DNA from: Cryptomeria japonica
Taxonomy: Eukaryota; Streptophyta; Pinopsida; Cupressales; Cupressaceae
Reading direction: 5' to 3'
Length of the DNA stretch: 64,000 bases
Assembly (NCBI RefSeq): GCF_030272615.1
Contig: NC_081408.1
Span: 202,330,341 to 202,394,340 of the forward strand
Shown here: in pieces, positions 48,801-59,628 of the stretch
Layout of the letters: every line of letters begins with the position of its first letter
Numbering within the stretch: the first letter of the stretch is position 1
Made by a program: the position numbers and the translations under genes
The notes under the pieces: generated by a model
The model's database searches: none
What the model was told of the DNA's origin: nothing
The model's input: the letters and a program-made list of their open reading frames with translations, nothing else

Positions 48801-49325
48801 TGAAGCTGAGATGCCCCTTAGAAATAAGAATTGATTTTCTTTAGTTGAAAAGATTTTGCTCGACTTTTGATGAAGATTTGAAAAAATTTCTCAATTTGTG
48901 AGATGTGAAGTCATAAGGTTCATAAGGTTGTGAGTATACCCCCTCGGGAGCGAAATCGAAAGATAATGAGGGTACTTGATTATGGGCAATTTGGTGGCGA
49001 AATTAAGTTTTTTGAGCACAAATTGATTCTGAGGAATTTTTTTAAAATGTAGGTGTTGATTGATGAAATATTGAGCACAAAGTTGATCGAAATGTTGATT
49101 TGTAGAATGAAATTGAATTAAGATTCAACATTGAAATTGAGCGCAATTTGAAGAAAGAATGAGCATTTGATTAAAAGAGCGCTAAGTGGTTGAAATTGTG
49201 AAATTGACTAGAAAAATGATCTCAAATTTTGATTTTGATCCCGAAAATGGAATCAGAGCAAGCAAATTAGCTAAGGGTACAATTTTTATGACCATCGAAG
49301 GAAGTTGAAAAATTAGGTTTTAGGC

Positions 49326-49333
49326 TATATATG
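49326..49333 (+). promoter_or_regulatory. Candidate TATA box of the PMD gene
   Basis: TATATATG lies 144 bases upstream of the proposed start codon, with no comparable site closer. Consistent with a separate promoter reading opposite to the retroelement. Confidence 0.4.
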
Positions 49334-49469
49334 GGACGAAAGTGTCATTTTCAAATCATTTTAACCCTCCAATTTTGAAAATTCAAAAAGCCTTCTATGA
49401 GAAAAATGGTGTTCCCTACTCGTCAGCATTGATTTGAGCACTAGAGAAGACATAATCGACCCTGAAACT

Positions 49470-51602
49470 ATGAGCCAACGGTAAGTGATCGATCTTAAGC
49501 CTCTTTATGTTTCCAATTTTGAATTTTTTTATGCCTTTTTGAAGTTTTTCATGGGTTTTGGGTCAGATGTCTCGGTTTATCATGCGAGATAGGATCCTGT
49601 CTCGTACGAGAAACTGGTAAAAAATCTTTTTTTTTTTGAGCCTACTAGTATTGTCATACAAGGTCCACCCTCGTGTCATACGACGGGTCTGTTAAAAGAC
49701 CATTTTGTCATGCGATGTGTAAAATTTTATCGTTTGAGGCTATTTTCTCATACGAAAGCCATTTCTGACTCATACGAGATGCTGCTTGACTGTGTTTTAT
49801 CGTTCAAAAGATAGTGATCATTTTTAAAAGTGTAAACATGAAATTTTGGTTTTGTATTTGACTTATTTGGATTTGTGTGATGTTTAACTTCTCTTGTGGG
49901 CTCATTTGGAATGTTTTCTGATGATCGTTGTTGGGTTTTTGCAAGTTTGATTACCTCCTGTTCTCTTCAGATGTGTATATCCACCTATGATGGAATTAGT
50001 TCGTTATTTATCTGATGTTGAATAGGCTCATGTTGATTTATGTAGCTTGACTCATCTATTGCGATTACTTGATATCCATGTGAACCACGAAATGCTCATA
50101 GCATTGGTTGAGCATTTTCATTTGGAGCAGAATACATTTCATTTGCCAGTTGGGGAGTTGACTATCACTCTCGAGGATGTGTACAGGATCCTTCGTATCC
50201 CTTTTGCTAGGGATAAGGTGGATTATGATATCACATTGTTACCTGGACTGCAAGAACTTAGGAACATATTTAGGGACCCAGATATTTTGACTCATTCCAT
50301 GAGTTGGGACATACTTATGAGCAGGTATAGTAAGGAGTATCCCCTGGCATGTGTTCTAGCAGGGTTCATTGGTTGCTTCTTGATGCCGGACAAAGGGCAA
50401 CAGGGTTTCCAAAGCGAATGGGGTCGGATGCTAGAGAAGTTGATAGAGACCCCTCAGAGACTTGGTTGGGGTTCTTGTTTATTGGCCCACATGTATCGGG
50501 AGCATGAGATTGTTTACAGAGATGGGCAGAGCATGGCCGTGGGTGTATACATTTTCCAGGTGTGGGCTTGGGAGTACCTTCCCATTTGTCGGCCGATTGT
50601 AGATGACAGTAGAGAGCTCGAGCAGCCAATAATTTACAGGTATGCCGAATATATCACACAACCCCATCTAGGCAAGACAATTTTTTGGTGACGACAGCTC
50701 GATGACCTTATAGCAATTGTCTGGAGACCATACAGAGGATTGGAGTTGTGGCATGACTGGTGGAGGGTTTGCAGGGACCATTTTGTGACATGCCCACTAA
50801 TCGGGAGATCACAGACTATTGTGGAGCGATTTGTCATTTCACGAGTGATGAGGCAGTACGGCCGGCCTCAGGGGATCTCATAGGAGTATACAGCCTACGT
50901 ACACTATGGTGATGAGGAGAGGTAGGGATGGTCTCCACGGTTGTTGTATGCTTTGGCTATGCAAGAGCTAACAAGTTTACATCGCCTGAGATGGGATTAC
51001 CTGGAGGATGTAGTGGGTGTAGGGGTGTTGCCCCAGTATAGGGATTACTTTCAGCAGCATCTGTTCCCTCAGTTTACAGATTCAGGAGAGCAACTCCTCA
51101 TATTGAGGATGTGGAGGATGATACCTCTGCACTGGCATAGGGACAGGGCTAGAGGTACGGCCATAGGCATGGACAGGCACAAAGATTAGAGGCTCCACGA
51201 TGGACTTGTGGTGATCCTGGTGCTAGTAGCAGCAAGGTGCTAGCTGATGTTGGATAGTAGAGGGGTGAGGGTGGATCTCTTACGAGAGTAGGCATGAGGT
51301 TGGGTGGCGGAGAGGAGGAGTGAGTAGCTCCGAGGCAAGTCCAGTAGCGGCGGGATGAGTAGGGTGGAGCCACCAATGGAGATGGCGGTGGAGATGGTGG
51401 TGGAGAGCCTGCGAGAGAGCAGAGGGCTAACATGGGACGGTCGATGAGAGCAAGTCTTGTAGAGCTGTAGTCATAGTTGATAGTGGCTCAGACTCAGCTG
51501 GCAGAGAGAGACCAACAGCTGGTCGAGGTGAGGGTCGAGCGTGATTGCCAAATCATAGCATTGCGAGCAGAGTCAAGAGAAGAGATAGAGTCTCTACGAT
51601 AG
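49470..51602 (+). pseudogene. PMD (MAIN-like, aminotransferase-like) gene, first part
   Basis: Model: start codon 49470, 11 coding bases, intron 49481-49970 (GTAAGT to TTCTCTTCAG), then exon 2 in phase with the main frame. The domain is recognised from ALVEHFHLEQNTFHLPVGEL, TITLEDVYRILRIPF (about 50100-50205), CVLAGFIGCFLMPDK, GWGSCLLAHMYRE, FQVWAWEYLP (about 50550-50580) and RVMRQYGRPQGIS (about 50840-50880). These match the plant mobile domain (PF10536), found in MAIN and MAIL1 and in some transposable elements. Stops: TAG 50023, 50881, 50923, 51187; TGA 50689. A frameshift near 51190-51215 leads into a Gly-rich linker and a coiled-coil-like LAERDQQLVEVRVERD segment. Element A is inserted at 51598-51602. 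Confidence 0.82.
49481..49970 (+). other. Predicted intron of the PMD gene
   Basis: ACG|GTAAGT donor and TTCTCTTCAG| acceptor with a pyrimidine-rich approach. Splicing joins the four-codon first exon to the PMD frame in phase. Inside, a TCATACGAG-like word recurs about nine times between 49575 and 49810. Confidence 0.55.
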
Positions 51603-52832
51603 TGTAGCGTCCTAAAATTGCAACACTTGCAATTTCGACTGCATTTCGGTCTTCACGATGGCGATGCAACACGCAACCTGAATGGAGACCCCAAAACTTG
51701 CTCACGACACTGAAAACTGCATTTTTCAAGCACCATTGGCCTGAACCTCCTTGCACCCCGCTGTCCCGGAGGTGGGACCAGAGCACCCAGTGCCCTGGTC
51801 CCTCAGGACCAGGGCGCCCAGCGCCCTGGTCCCTGGGTCCTATTTTGGGCTCGGTTTCCTAAGTGATATCGGGTCTTTTTGATTGCAATTTGGAAATATA
51901 CTTCCCTGGTCGGCCTAAGGTTGGGAAAATCAGTCTATCAGCCCTAATTGATAAGTATATAAACTACATTTTTCTCTCTCATTTGGGATAGAAGAGATAC
52001 ATGACGGAAGAAGCGTGGAAACTATACTCAAGCATTCAAGCATTCAAGCAATTGATCATTCCAAGTCTCCATTCAAGGCTAAGTGTTGCATTCAAGTCAA
52101 GGATTCAACCATTGAAGAGGAGATCACTTATTACATGCTACATACTACAACATACAACATCTAAACCTTTGCACATAAGGATACAAACATCCTTAGAACA
52201 AGGTATTAGTACTTGTTTTACATTACAGTCATTTACATTTACAGCACTTGCTCATTTCTTGGTTAATTCCAAAACCGGGGTTTGACCTAAAGGCAAACCC
52301 CCAATCCCTAACCCCCCATCGTCTTCGCTTTTCTGTGTGTAGGTTGCAGGTACGCGGCTGAGATTGAAGATCTGGAATCCTTGTGTAGAGACGAACAGAT
52401 CCCCCTTCGTTTCGCGGATTTTTCGGAGGACCGTGGCGCCGGGCGCCATCGTTCCAACAAATTTTTCTCAAATTTGCAGGACAGTGCCGTATCGACATTC
52501 TACTGCTAATTCCAGGTCCGCAGCTTCATCCTATAACCTAAACTCAGTTTATAAGCGAATCTTTATGACTTTCTATGCATCCTTAGCTTAATTTCCTTAA
52601 TCAACATTCTTTACAAAAGAGGGTAGCTTTGCTTTCCAAACCCTTGAAATTCATTTAGCATCCAATCTTACATTGTGTGGGATTGAATCTTATGAGTTTC
52701 AACCCCTCTTTTGAATGTAAAGTCTTCCCCCTAAGTGAAAACCCATCGAATCCTAGCGAACCTCCCTTCTCTCTCCTCGGAGTTAGAAGAGGGGAGACCA
52801 ACTAGGGTTCGACCGCGATTTTCCGCTTTACA
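51603..52832 (+). repeat. 5' LTR of element A
   Basis: TGTAGCGTCC to GCTTTACA. A 31 bp GC-rich unit (about 51785-51835, core CAGTGCCCTGGTCCCTCAGG) is present twice here but once in the 3' LTR. A TATA box GTATATAAAC is at about 51956-51965. The arms GGACCAG and CTGGTCC can pair. Confidence 0.92.
51956..51965 (+). promoter_or_regulatory. TATA box of element A
   Basis: GTATATAAAC; identical in the 3' LTR at about 58529-58538 and conserved as GTATATAAG in element B. Transcription would start about 30 bases downstream. Confidence 0.6.
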
Positions 52833-53186
52833 TTTTGGTGAACCCAATGTGAACATCCTTTCTGATTATTCATGATTAGATCTAAAAATTGATTCCTTGA
52901 TTACATTTCCATGTTTGATCTTTCGCAAAATTTTAGAGGTGATTGCATAAAAACCCTAAATTTTCTTTTTTTGAACATGGAACTTGCGAAATGTTTAATT
53001 ATTAATGCTTGCTTCAGATCTGCTTTTCTATTATAAATTATCAATTCATATCTGTACTTTAATTTTAAAAATTAAGTGGTTAAATGTCAAAACCCTAATT
53101 TTTGAAACCCTCTTAATTCAACCTTTGTTTGACAATTTGACCGATCAAAACATCTCCAAATCAGCTGTAACTTTGGATTATGTAAT

Positions 53187-53291
53187 AAAATCACAATATC
53201 TTTCATCCCTGAAAATTTGGAAAAAAGTTGCGAGGACCGTGTTGCACTCCGAGCGCCATCGTCCTCGACATTTTTTCCAAAATTTCAGGAG
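53187..53291 (+). repeat. Leader hairpin unit, copy 1
   Basis: 105 bp, matches 53811-53915 closely. Contains GGACCGTGTTGC..GAGCGCCATCGTCC, which can fold with GGAC/GTCC ends. Confidence 0.75.
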
Positions 53292-53810
53292 TGAGATCTT
53301 GCTGTATTTTCCTGCTAAAATCCAGAATTTTGGCTGATTTTGTCAATTATAACACTTTCAAAATTACAGTCAAAGTTGGTCTTGTGATTGCTTGGTTTAA
53401 GGCTCCTAATCATTCAAAAATTGTGGAAATTGAAATTTTGTGTCAAAATTGTTTTCTTACTATCCTAAATCTGAAAATTGTGTTTGCATTCATTCAAAAT
53501 TTCAGTGCTTTATTCAAATTCTTGCAATTTGTGACTTTTGAAATTAAGTGCTTAATTACAACAACCTTGATTTCCGCTTTCAAAATTGAATTTAGCATGA
53601 AATTGAGTCAATTTTTAAATTTCAAAACTTGCACTGCTTTTGACATTCCCTCTAAAATCATAAAATTCAAAATTTCAGTTTCCCTCTCTTTTTCAAAATT
53701 CAAAATTTTGCATTTTTCGACAATCTTGGTAGGGTTCAATTTCGAGATTGCAACTTTAATTTGGCCTATCTATAGATCGTAAAATCCCTCAATTTTTTTA
53801 GATTAGCTCT

Positions 53811-53915
53811 AAAATCATCATACCTTTTATCCCTGCAAATTTTGAAAAAAGTTGCAAGGACCGTGTTGCACTTCGAGCGCCACGGTCCCGAACATTTTTT
53901 CCGAAATTTCGGGAG
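53811..53915 (+). repeat. Leader hairpin unit, copy 2
   Basis: 105 bp. GGACCGTG (53858-53865) and CACGGTCC (53881-53888) form a perfect 8 bp stem with a 15-base loop. A shorter related hairpin (GGACCGTGGCGC/GCGCCATCGTCC) is in each LTR near 52429 and 59001. Confidence 0.78.
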
Positions 53916-54015
53916 ACTGTTGTGATTGCATTTAACAGCTTAAATCTGGAAGATTGGCTGTTTTTACTGAAAATTGCTACCTCTAAAATCAAAATCTTCT
54001 CTCTCTCTCTAGTGC

Positions 54016-57000
54016 ATGAGTTTTACAATAGTAAGCCCTACTTACACTATTCCCGTTAGAAGAAGCCGTAGAATTAAGTCTTTCCGAGGTTTAACTACTG
54101 AGGAGATGGAACCTAATTTGAGTAGCCTTTTTAACGAGGACATGGGTAATTCCTCTAATCCTCTGAATGATGAAGCAGCTCTCCATGAAGTTTCCGTTGA
54201 ACAACTTTCCAAATTGGATAACCAATTTGATGATTTTCACCGATGGATGTCTCATGAGTATCCCGATAGTCAAGCTCTTCCTTTAATTGAGGGTCTAAAA
54301 CGCATGCTTCAAAGTGATAAGAATGGAATTGATGTTTTACGTGGTATCGCACATATTGTGGATTCGAATGTGATGCCTATGAAGAGTTGTGCTGAATCTT
54401 TAGGTTATACACAGCCTCCTACACAAGTCAATCATTCTATTCCTTTGACCACTTCTATTGCTAACATACCTACCTTTACATCAAACATAATGGCTACCTC
54501 TATACAAGACATTCCTCCTGTGATTACCAGTCATGGGGGCAGTCCTCCTTCTTCAATTAATCCTCTTCCTTCATTCAATCCAACTTCTTCGTACATTCCT
54601 TCAATGAGTGTTCCTATTACATCTTCACAAATGAACATGACGCAAGGGGGCAATTCATTTAACCATTCCATTCCTCCTTGTAGTGTTCCTCCTATCCAAT
54701 CATCCCCTATGGTTGACTATCATAGGGTCCCACCACCTTACTCTTTACCTTCTTTCAATAACATAACACCTCCATCTCAATCTAACACACCTAATATGAA
54801 CTCTTCGACTGAAGCGACCATTAATAATCTTGCACAAACTGTCTCTTCTTTATAGCAACAAATTGCCTCTATGAATCAATCTAAGTTTAGTGTGCCCACA
54901 TTTGATGTTGCGAGCCCACTTTCTCTTGACATTGTTCGAGCTATCCCTCCTAAGCATGTTGAAATCCCGCATTTGGAGCTTTATAATGGTAAAGGAGATC
55001 CTCTAACACATGTTAAGACTTTTCAAACAATATGTATTGATTTTGCTTATGACCAAAGGTTGCTTGCAAAACTGTTCACTAGAACATTAAGAGACAAAGC
55101 CCTACAATGGTATTGCTCGTTGCCCTCTTATTCTATTACTTCTTTCAAACAACTTGCAAATGCTTTCATTCAACAATTTCAAAACAATATAAGTCCTAAA
55201 GTTACTTTGATTGATTTAATGCATTGTAAACAAGGTGTTAAAGAAAAAGTGACTGATTTCATTGGTAGATATAAGCATTTGTATGCTCAAATTTCTTTTC
55301 CAGTGCCTGATAATGATATTCAAAGAATCTTTATTTCTAATTTGCAAAAAGATATTCGAGACAAACTTCTATTTTCTGAGTTTACTTCTTTCCAACAGTT
55401 GTGTGCCACTCTTCACAATTATCAACTGGCTGTGAGTCAAATGGAACAATCACATCCTATGGCTCCGAGTGATAAGGGTGATAGCAGTCAACAACCATTT
55501 GGGAAGTTTAAACCGAACAGAGATTCCATCAAATTCAATGAAAACATCATCAACAACAATGTGAATGCAGCATCAGGTGTGCCTCCTATTTCTAAATTTT
55601 TTAGGAAAGAAAGAAAGTATACTCCTTTGAATGAATCATTGCATGATATTATGAATAAGTTATTGGGACAAAATGTGCTTACTCTTCCTCCTATACGACA
55701 AATTGATCCTGCAAAGATTACTTCACCTTATTTTGATCACAAATCTTTTTGTCACTTTCATCGTCAGCCTGGGCATGATACTGAAAAATGTTTTTCTTTA
55801 AAGGGTAAAATTCAAGATTTGATTGATAATAATACTATTTCTATTTCTGGAGTGAATGATAAAGGAAACACATCTGTAGCTCCTCCTAACCAAAATCTTC
55901 ATATTTTTACTGATCCATTACCTTCTCATACCTCTCATACCTCTAATGCGATTGAGGCTAATGATTCCTCTTTCTCATCTGATGGTCTTGTGTCTATGAC
56001 TCCGAATGTGATTAACTTTGTAGAGCAGCAAGAAATCCCTAAAGAACCTTCCATCACATTAGATTCTAGTGAAACCATTAGAGCACCTGATGGTCCTTTA
56101 TACATAGTTGCAAAAGTCAAAAATACACCTTGTTGTGGAGTGCTTATTGATCCTTCATGCATGGTTAATGTTATTACTGAAGAATTTCTTTTTACTTTGC
56201 AATTGAATCAAGTGATCTATGACAAAACAGATGTGATTGTGAAACTATTTGATGCATTTTCTTCTCCTGCAATTGGTTCTATTACATTGCCTATTGAGGT
56301 CCATAATAAATCTCTTGATGTGAACTTTTCTATTATTCCTTCTTCTGAACAATTTCGTGTGAAGCTTGGCTATCCTTGGCTATCTTCCATGAAAGCTATT
56401 GCTTCTCCTATTCATAAGTGTTTAAAATTTCCCCATAATGGTAAAGTTGTTACTGTCAATCATAGTCTCTTTAAACCAGCTGAAAGAACCTCTAGTGTTC
56501 CTATTGATTACTTTTGGCCCAAACAATTCCAATCTCTTCATCCGCGAAGTGATCATCTTTTTAAATCTTATCAAAAGTGGAAAACAGATATGATCCTATC
56601 TCTAAGTGAACCTAGAACACCTAAGCTTGACATGCCTATCATTCTTGAGAAGGAAATTCTTCCTTTGAAAGACAAAACTAATGTCTTTCCTCAAGAAGAT
56701 TCCCAACCCGTCCCCATGGATGTGACTATGTCTATGCCTAATAAATCTTCTAAGAGTAGATCTATACCTCCTCGTCATGATGGACTTGGTCTTCTCCCTA
56801 AACCAAAAATTCCTCCTTTATATGGAGCAGTTCCTCCTCTTGCCTTTTATAGAGAGAAGAGACCTTCTTCTTCTCCTATTATCCAGCCTAAGAGACCACA
56901 ACCTAAACACCCAAATGATAAGGATGAGAACATTCCTCCTCCTCTATCTTCTACACTTCCTACTAAGACTAGACGTAATCGTTCTGCACGGGAACGCCGA

Positions 57001-57468
57001 TGAAAGCGTCGTCTTAGGGCTCAAGCAGCTGCTTCTCAAACTTTACAATCTCCAAAAACACCTTCAACAAGCATTATTCCATTTTCTCCTCAACCGGATA
57101 TTGAGCCTAAATCTCCTAAACATAAGATGCATGATGGTCTTGATCCTGTGCGAGTTAAAGATCCTATTTTTATAAATCTTGATGATGATATAGATGAAAA
57201 TGTTATGCATGATGAAAATGTTACTCCTCTTGCTTCTGATAGCGAATATGAACTTGTTGATGTTGATAACCATTTATCTAATGAATTTTCTAAAGCACTT
57301 ATCCTAGCTCCTAGACAAGAACAATGTGGCTTGGAACATGAACATAGCCCTTGTTTGGATCTTGTGATAGCTCCATCTGCTGTGTTGGATGTTCCTCCTC
57401 TAGCGTGTTCCCTGCCTTCCCGAAACATTGATCAGCAAGATCAGGGGGTAGATGACGTGCTAGACTAG
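54016..57468 (+). pseudogene. gag: Gag-protease of element A, two in-frame stops
   Basis: A single phase stays open for 1150 codons except for TAG 54853-54855 and TGA 57001-57003. Order: Pro/Ser-rich N-terminal region (about codons 1-280); Gag capsid domain with ALQWYCSLPSYSITSFKQL and FIQQFQNN (about 360-520); zinc-knuckle-like CHFHRQPGHDTEKC (about 580-595), the CxFHx4GHxTExC form of Tat-clade Gags; a retropepsin-like domain (about 690-820) ending in LGYPWLSSMKAI, typical of Tat/Ogre proteases; and a Pro/Lys/Arg-rich and acidic tail. The protease centre reads LIDPSC in place of DxG, so activity is doubtful. With only two stops and no frameshift this is the best-preserved frame in the window; readthrough is possible but not shown. 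Confidence 0.88.
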
Positions 57469-58206
57469 TTACATTAGCATAGCAGATTCTTTCCTCCTCT
57501 CTTTCGTTACTTCTTCTATATGTTATTCTCATTCTTCTATTTGTTGTCCTTAGTGTTGCCTACTTGAGGACGATGTAAAGCATTGAGATCTCTTTGGTCT
57601 CTCTCACGTTGACTCAAAAGACACATGTGTTCCCTTCTTCTAGGTGACCTTCCTTGATTGGGGAATGAAGAACAATTATGCATACATACATATGATATAT
57701 ACATGACTTATCATACAGCATACTAACCCCGAGGAAAGCGAAGTCACCTCGTGCTTTGTGTTTTGTGTCTATTATCCTTGGGTTTATCTCACACTTGGGG
57801 GCTAAATCCTTGCGATAACGTGCTCCTTTCTCATTTCTTATGTGTATCACTACGTTAAAACAATCACCCCTGGTGAGGCGTGTGCGATCGCTTTAACGTA
57901 GGGGGGCATACATCCCGTTCATATCTTTTCAAGATACTTGAAAATTTCTTGGTAAATTTAACCTTGCCTTGAAAGTTTTTGATATCTTTCTTGCATGACT
58001 CATAGTGAGGGAACCTTACTACTGACAGTCATGGTTCTCCCTCGTGATCTTCCCTTTTACTTTGTCAATCGAAGTCGTAAGATCCTTAGTCCATTGGGGG
58101 CTTGGTGTATCTTGCCTCCTTGACGTGGTGAAAGTCTTTCAACGTTGTTTCCTTGTACTTTACCAGAAGTATGGGCATACATACTCCCGCTAAAGTGGGG
58201 GCTAAA
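57469..58206 (+). other. 3' untranslated region of element A
   Basis: No polymerase remnants and no long frame. The region ends with the purine tract AAAGTGGGGG (58192-58201) and GCTAAA before the LTR. Confidence 0.7.
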
Positions 58207-59405
58207 TGTAGCGTCCTAAAATTGCAACACTTGCAATTTCGACTGCATTTCGGTCTTCACGATGGCGACGCAACACGCAACCTGAATGGAGACCCCAAAA
58301 CTTGCTCACGACACTGAAAACTGCATTTTTCAAGCACCATTGGCCTGAACCTCCTTGCACCCCGCTGTCCCGGAGGTGGGACCAGAGCGCCCAGCGCCCT
58401 GGTCCCTGGGTCCTATTTTGGGCCCGGTTTCCTAAGTGATATCGGGTCTTTTTGATTGCAATTTGGAAATATACTTCCCTGGTCGGCCTAAGGTCGGGAA
58501 AATCAGTCTATCAGCCCTAATTGACAAGTATATAAACTACATTTTTCTCTCTCATTTGGGATAGAAGAGATACATGACGGAAAAAGCGTGGAAACTATAC
58601 TCAAGCATTCAAGCATTCAAGCAATTGATCATTCCAAGTCTCCATTCAAGGCTAAGTGTTGCATTCAAGTCAAGGATTCAACCATTGAAGAGGAGATCAC
58701 TTATTACATGCTACATACTACAACATACAACATCTAAACCTTTGCACATAAGGATACAAACATCCTTAGAACAAGGTATTAGTACTTGTTTTACATTACA
58801 GTCATTTACATTTACAGCACTTGCTCATTTCTTGGTTAATTCCAAAACCGGGGTTTGACCTAAAGGCAAACCCCCAATCCCTAACCCCCCATCGTCTTCG
58901 CTTTTCTGTGTGTAGGTTGCAGGTACGTGGCTGAGATTGAAGATCTAGAATCCTTGTGTAGAGACGAACAGATCCCCCTTCGTTTCGCGGATTTTTCGGA
59001 GGACCGTGGCGCCGGGCGCCATCGTCCTGACAACTTTTTCTCAAATTTGCAGGACAGCGCCGTATTGATATTCTACTGCTAATTCCAGGTCCGCAACTTC
59101 ATCCTATAACCTAAACTCAGTTTATAAGCGAATCTTTATGACTTTCTATGCATCCTTAGCTTAATTTCCTTAATCAACATTCTTTACAAAAGAGGGTAGC
59201 TTTGCTTTCCAAACCCTTGAAATTCATTTAGCATCCAATCTTACATTGTGTGGGATTGAATCTTATGAGTTTCAACCCCTCTTTTGAATGTAAAGTCTTC
59301 CCCCTAAGTGAAAACCCATCGAATCCTAGCGAACCTCCCTTCTCTCTCCTCGGAGTTAGAAGAGGGGAGACCAACTAGGGTTCGACCGCGATTTTCCGCT
59401 TTACA
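58207..59405 (+). repeat. 3' LTR of element A
   Basis: 1199 bp partner of 51603-52832, ending TTTACA followed by the GATAG duplication. Confidence 0.92.
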
Positions 59406-59410
59406 GATAG

Positions 59411-59628
59411 GAGGTTCTTCTCTGGAGCAGTAGGGCAACATATTATGTGGCGGCATATAGTGTCGCAGTTCCTATTGCATAGCAGCTGCAACCCTATTTG
59501 CAGTATATGGCCCGATCAGAGGGAGCACGAGCACCTCTATAGGATCCCAGGCATCAGGCTCCTCCTCCTCCACTAGGTAATGAGGGAGAGGGTGCGAGCT
59601 AGATTATTCCTTTTTGTGTAGCTCAGAT
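59411..59628 (+). pseudogene. PMD gene, last part after the element A insertion
   Basis: Removing element A and one GATAG copy continues the coiled-coil frame into SSRATYYVAAYSVAVP, a Gln/Pro-rich end and a TAG at about 59610. Three further TAG codons interrupt it. The phase equals that of the coiled-coil part, one step off the PMD domain. Confidence 0.6.

Larger units (their letters stand above)
51603..59405 (+). mobile_element. Gypsy element A (Tat-like), complete, Gag-protease only
   Basis: LTRs 51603-52832 (1230 bp) and 58207-59405 (1199 bp), target duplication GATAG at 51598-51602 and 59406-59410. Primer area TGGTGAACCCAATGTG follows the 5' LTR; a purine tract AAAGTGGGGG (58192-58201) precedes the 3' LTR. 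The core has a 1.2 kb leader with two copies of a 105 bp hairpin unit and one Gag-protease frame (54016-57468). No reverse transcriptase, RNase H or integrase. LTRs differ by about 15 substitutions plus one 31 bp duplication, so it is the youngest insertion here. Confidence 0.94.

Noticed and set aside
49470-51602. PMD gene as a working host gene
   Set aside because: Several stops, a frameshift and an 7.8 kb insertion; it can only be a pseudogene or a decayed element gene here.
52001-52285. 94-codon frame just after the TATA box in the LTR of element A, also at 58574-58858
   Set aside because: The LTRs are about 99% identical, so the second copy gives no evidence of selection. The corresponding part of the element B LTR does not encode a similar peptide.
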